DNA of 64,000 nucleotides from Lentisphaerae bacterium GWF2_49_21. GTDB taxonomy: Bacteria; Verrucomicrobiota; Lentisphaeria; Victivallales; GWF2-50-93. Below are positions 62,194 through 64,000 of the stretch, piece by piece. Under the pieces are notes generated by a model, which did not search any database, had not been told where the DNA came from, and saw only the letters and a program-made list of their open reading frames with translations. Where the stretch lies: NCBI GenBank assembly GCA_001804805.1, contig MHBH01000017.1, positions 172,503 to 236,502 on the forward strand, in the 5' to 3' direction. The position numbers were made by a program, and so were the translations under genes. Each line of letters opens with the position of its first letter. Within the stretch, counting starts at the first letter, position 1.

Positions 62194-62769
62194 ATTTTGA
62201 TTTATCATTGAGAACGATCCTATTTCAACCTTCTTTACACCTAGTTTTTCAAATACCATAAATAATTCATGAATTGATTCAAGTCCAGCGCTACCCATGT
62301 CTATTGAGATGAGCCAGTAGCCAGTTTCTTTCTTTGGTTCAGAAACACTGTGAACAACGTATTGATAATCCTTTCCTTGAACATAGCGCTCATCTTCTAT
62401 GTCCACCCATTTGCGAATCCATGTTTCAAGAGCACTCCATGATGTGATATCTCCAAATATACGGAACTCCATCCCGTTCCAGTAAAACGGATTTAATGTA
62501 GCAGGAATATCCGGCTGAATTGTGAAAACAAAAGTATCAAAGGAAAAATAACGATCCTTGTTTACTTCTATAATTTTAGGTCCTTTCTCAGTATTGTACA
62601 TAATGTCCATACGGGTAAGTCGATATGGCAGAGGAATCTTTTTAGTGTTTATTTCAATGAGAACTTCAGCAGTGGCTAAAGGTGAAATCCTACGTTGTTC
62701 CTCTAAAGACTTTGAGAGACACGACAGATAATCCTCTCGTTCCTTGGTCATTATGTCTGATAATTTCAT
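62146..62769 (-). CDS. Cassette protein: hypothetical, reads into its own attC
   Basis: The 207-aa soluble protein starts at ATG 62769, 7 bp after attC 8; the ATG-like start at 62829 would lie inside attC 8. It has a mixed alpha/beta fold (AEVLIEINTKKIPLPYRLTRMDIMY; VEIGSFSMINQ). The last dozen residues (EPDSIQPTSAPPVG) are encoded by attC 7, and the stop codon is inside the attC. No family is recognised. Confidence 0.7.
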   Translation of the reverse strand: MKLSDIMTKEREDYLSCLSKSLEEQRRISPLATAEVLIEINTKKIPLPYRLTRMDIMYNTEKGPKIIEVNKDRYFSFDTFVFTIQPDIPATLNPFYWNGMEFRIFGDITSWSALETWIRKWVDIEDERYVQGKDYQYVVHSVSEPKKETGYWLISIDMGSAGLESIHELFMVFEKLGVKKVEIGSFSMINQNAEPDSIQPTSAPPVG

Positions 62770-62775
62770 ATGTCT

Positions 62776-62838
62776 GCCGAACGCCTCTGCCTCAGGAAGA
62801 CTGCGGAGCAGGATTACCTGAAGGCGCACTGGTTATAC
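62776..62838 (-). repeat. attC site 8
   Basis: On the minus strand it begins GTATAAC, a perfect RYYYAAC core, and ends GTTCGGC. The inner arms TCAGG...CCTGA enclose a TGCTCCGCA-type loop. Confidence 0.8.
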
Positions 62839-62840
62839 CC

Positions 62841-63437
62841 TTACTTGCTTGATTGAGCTTTATTTAATTCAAATGGAGATGAAATGAAGTTATATTTTTC
62901 TCCAGATATCTTTACTCTATAGACATTATCCGACTCTGTAAAGGCATAGACAGGAAATTTTAATATATACTCCTTTGATGGGCTGATTTCAAAAAACTGT
63001 GCTCCTGTCGCACAATATACCAATTTAATATCTCTCCACTCTTTGTCGGTCATTAGTTTTTTTGTTTCGACTGCTGGAAAACGTGGATAAAACATGTTTA
63101 GCTTCAACTCAAACCCCCATAAGGAAACAGGTTTATCAAGACTATGCATGAATTTGAAGAAGATAAAATTATCAGTCTTTTCGAGCAGGGTAAAAGAGTA
63201 TTTATCAATCGGTGCATTAATATTCTGTGACTTTGTTAGTGCTTTCTGGACTCTCTCTTGGTCTGCCTTCATTTTATTTATTATAGCAATTCTGTTAGAT
63301 ACTCTGTATTTATCAATGCAGAAAATTGTTCCAACTACAAGAATAGCAATTAATATCGGAGAAGAGAAAAGGATAACCTTATACACTCGAGATCTTTTAG
63401 GTGATTCATTCATGCTTTCACTCGGATTATGATTCAT
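62841..63437 (-). CDS. Cassette protein: hypothetical membrane-anchored protein
   Basis: The 198-aa protein has a polar N-terminus, one membrane helix (VILFSSPILIAILVVGTIF, about 21-40), a short coiled segment (NKMKADQERVQKALTKSQ) and an extracytoplasmic beta-rich domain. It starts just after attC 9 and ends 2 bp before attC 8. Its organisation is like the cassette at 60401-61093. Function unknown. Confidence 0.7.
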   Translation of the reverse strand: MNHNPSESMNESPKRSRVYKVILFSSPILIAILVVGTIFCIDKYRVSNRIAIINKMKADQERVQKALTKSQNINAPIDKYSFTLLEKTDNFIFFKFMHSLDKPVSLWGFELKLNMFYPRFPAVETKKLMTDKEWRDIKLVYCATGAQFFEISPSKEYILKFPVYAFTESDNVYRVKISGEKYNFISSPFELNKAQSSK

Positions 63438-63439
63438 GA

Positions 63440-63501
63440 GTATAACGTCCTCCTATCTGCCGACCTGCGAAAGCAGGTTGGCAGAATGGGAATAGTTAAG
63501 A
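63440..63501 (-). repeat. attC site 9
   Basis: On the minus strand it begins TCTTAAC and ends GTTATAC. The inner stem CTGCCAACCTGC / GCAGGTCGGCAG encloses a TTTC loop with one extra base. Confidence 0.85.
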
Positions 63502-63537
63502 AATTGCCTCTTCCGTCTTTATTTTCTTGTCCTTATG

Positions 63538-63705
63538 TCAGACGCCTTGGCCTTGGAGTGCTGAAGCGATAGATTCAGCCTTGTTCCCTGCGAAGCATCG
63601 CTTCGCAGAAGAAAGGCGGTATCTTCTCTTCATTTCGCTACCGCACTCCACGGATTCGCTTTGCTCATCAAAATTACAATCAATTCCGAATTCAATTATT
63701 TCCAT
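63538..63705 (-). CDS. Cassette protein: small, partly repeat-derived
   Basis: The 55-aa frame starts at ATG 63705, next to the GTTACGA core of attC 10. The first 20 residues (MEIIEFGIDCNFDEQSESVE) look protein-like. The rest is encoded by a GGAGTGCGGTAGCG... TACCGCCTTTCTTCTG block that resembles the non-coding repeat near 8628-8680. It may be a real small protein extended by a repeat, or non-coding. Confidence 0.4.
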   Translation of the reverse strand: MEIIEFGIDCNFDEQSESVECGSEMKRRYRLSSAKRCFAGNKAESIASALQGQGV

Positions 63706-63769
63706 TCGTAACGCCCTCTCATCAGCCAACCGGCGGAGCCGAGGTTGGCTGAATGGAATCTGGTGTACG
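63706..63769 (-). repeat. attC site 10, interrupted by intron
   Basis: On the plus strand it begins TCGTAAC and matches attC 7 for about 40 bp through GAATCTG. Where attC 7 continues with GTTCGGC, this site continues with GTGTACGCCC, so the terminal core is split or lost at about 63763. Confidence 0.75.
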
Positions 63770-63911
63770 CCCGGCATGGGCGCGAACTAATGGGGTTCAA
63801 GTCCCCTGTGCTGACCCCGTATATTGGTTAAACAATATACCAAGCACTAACCGAAGTCAACTGCGGTCTGGCGACAGGCCGTGGGAAGGAAGACGGAGAG
63901 TAAAATTGTGA
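63763..63911 (+). mobile_element. 5' part of a group II intron (probably IIC-attC type)
   Basis: The sequence starts GTGTACGCCC at the attC break and folds into a series of hairpins. These are CGCCC-GGCAT-GGGCG, GGGG-TTCAAGT-CCCC, GTATATTG-GTTAAA-CAATATAC, and CGGTCTG-GCGA-CAGGCCG with a GNRA loop, followed by GGGAAGGAAGACGGAG. The GTGYG-like start and these elements are as in domain I of bacterial group II introns. Orientation is opposite to the cassettes, as known for group IIC introns that use attC sites. No reverse transcriptase is in the window; the element is cut at about 63911 by transposase sequence. Confidence 0.65.
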
Positions 63912-64000
63912 GCCCACGAACGTTTTGACCTTTAGGTTCTGCTTGAGCATCTTGAAAAATATCTCTATCTGCCATCTCTCCTTGTATACGGCGGCTATCG
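63912..64000 (-). pseudogene. IS4-family transposase fragment, truncated
   Basis: On the minus strand the frame reads from the window edge through YKERWQIEIFFKMLKQNLK, a perfect Y-x2-R-x3-E-x6-K signature that contains the catalytic Glu of IS4-type DDE transposases. It continues to KTFVG, where family members go on for many more residues. Here homology stops at about 63912 and the frame runs into intron sequence to a stop at 63828. The C-terminus is therefore lost at the junction. The N-terminal part is outside the window. Confidence 0.75.

Larger units (their letters stand above)
59595..63769 (-). mobile_element. Integron gene-cassette array (nine cassettes, ten attC-like sites)
   Basis: Ten sites of about 60 bp with integron attC architecture recur at 59595, 59921, 60335, 61090, 61477, 61838, 62130, 62776, 63440 and 63706. 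Each has a 7-bp core at both ends (on the minus strand ending in GTTATG, GTTAGAC or GTTCG types) and an imperfect inner stem. Each interval holds one small ORF on the minus strand with its attC directly downstream. No integrase gene is present; from the orientation, attI and intI would lie beyond the right edge. Cassettes look AT-rich relative to the rest of the window. Confidence 0.85.

Noticed and set aside
63788..63810. tRNA-like GGGGTTCAAGTCCCC arm
   Set aside because: It resembles a T arm, but no acceptor, D or anticodon arms fit around it, and it forms one of the hairpins of the group II intron segment.

Overview
The window looks like a chromosomal segment of a PVC-superphylum bacterium, most likely a member of Lentisphaerota (Victivallales-like). 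This lineage call is an inference. It rests on two type II pseudopilins with FTLIELL/FTLVELL signals (one with an exact H-X9-DG motif), a BatA/VWA - DUF4175 - prenyltransferase-repeat operon, a eukaryote-like GH13-GH133 glycogen debranching enzyme, and many paired palindromic repeats between genes. Housekeeping genes (hisG, ackA-pta, glnS, prfA, rpmE, thiD, ilvC, pyk) are intact and mixed with membrane, sensory and cell-envelope genes.

Layout. 1-8.1 kb: end of a DUF815 ATPase, a CHAD protein, a secreted glycoside hydrolase, a B12-binding radical SAM protein and a DUF4258/YgiT-type pair. 8.1-20.9 kb: core metabolism and translation. 21-25 kb: a tightly overlapping minus-strand operon of an HTH-receiver regulator, a haem-type periplasmic domain protein, a histidine kinase and lipoproteins. 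25-35.7 kb: ilvC, a probable pseudokinase, a pseudopilin, an ankyrin lipoprotein, short pyruvate kinase, a cardiolipin-synthase-like PLD, a sugar kinase and a PPC-domain protein. 35.8-44.8 kb: the 1423-aa debranching enzyme, a second pseudopilin, a hybrid kinase and a UvsE-type endonuclease. 45.2-58.5 kb: a long minus-strand envelope operon (BatA/VWA, VWA, DUF4175, prenyltransferase-repeat protein, two tandem paralogues) into which a Bro-N gene and an orphan gene are intercalated.

The most striking part is 59.6-63.77 kb. It is an integron gene-cassette array: ten attC-like sites separate nine small cassettes, all transcribed on the minus strand, nearly all of unknown function. No integrase is inside the window; by orientation it should lie beyond the right edge. 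The last attC is interrupted by what reads as the 5' end of a group II intron in the opposite orientation to the cassettes, which is the arrangement known for group IIC-attC introns. Directly after it comes the truncated end of an IS4-family transposase.

Non-coding DNA is dominated by short palindromes arranged as mirror-image pairs (terminal inverted repeats enclosing inner hairpins, sometimes nested two or three deep), by perfect AT-rich hairpins at gene ends, and by a 13-bp palindrome (TGCGANNNTCGCA) that recurs inside coding sequence far more often than chance would give.
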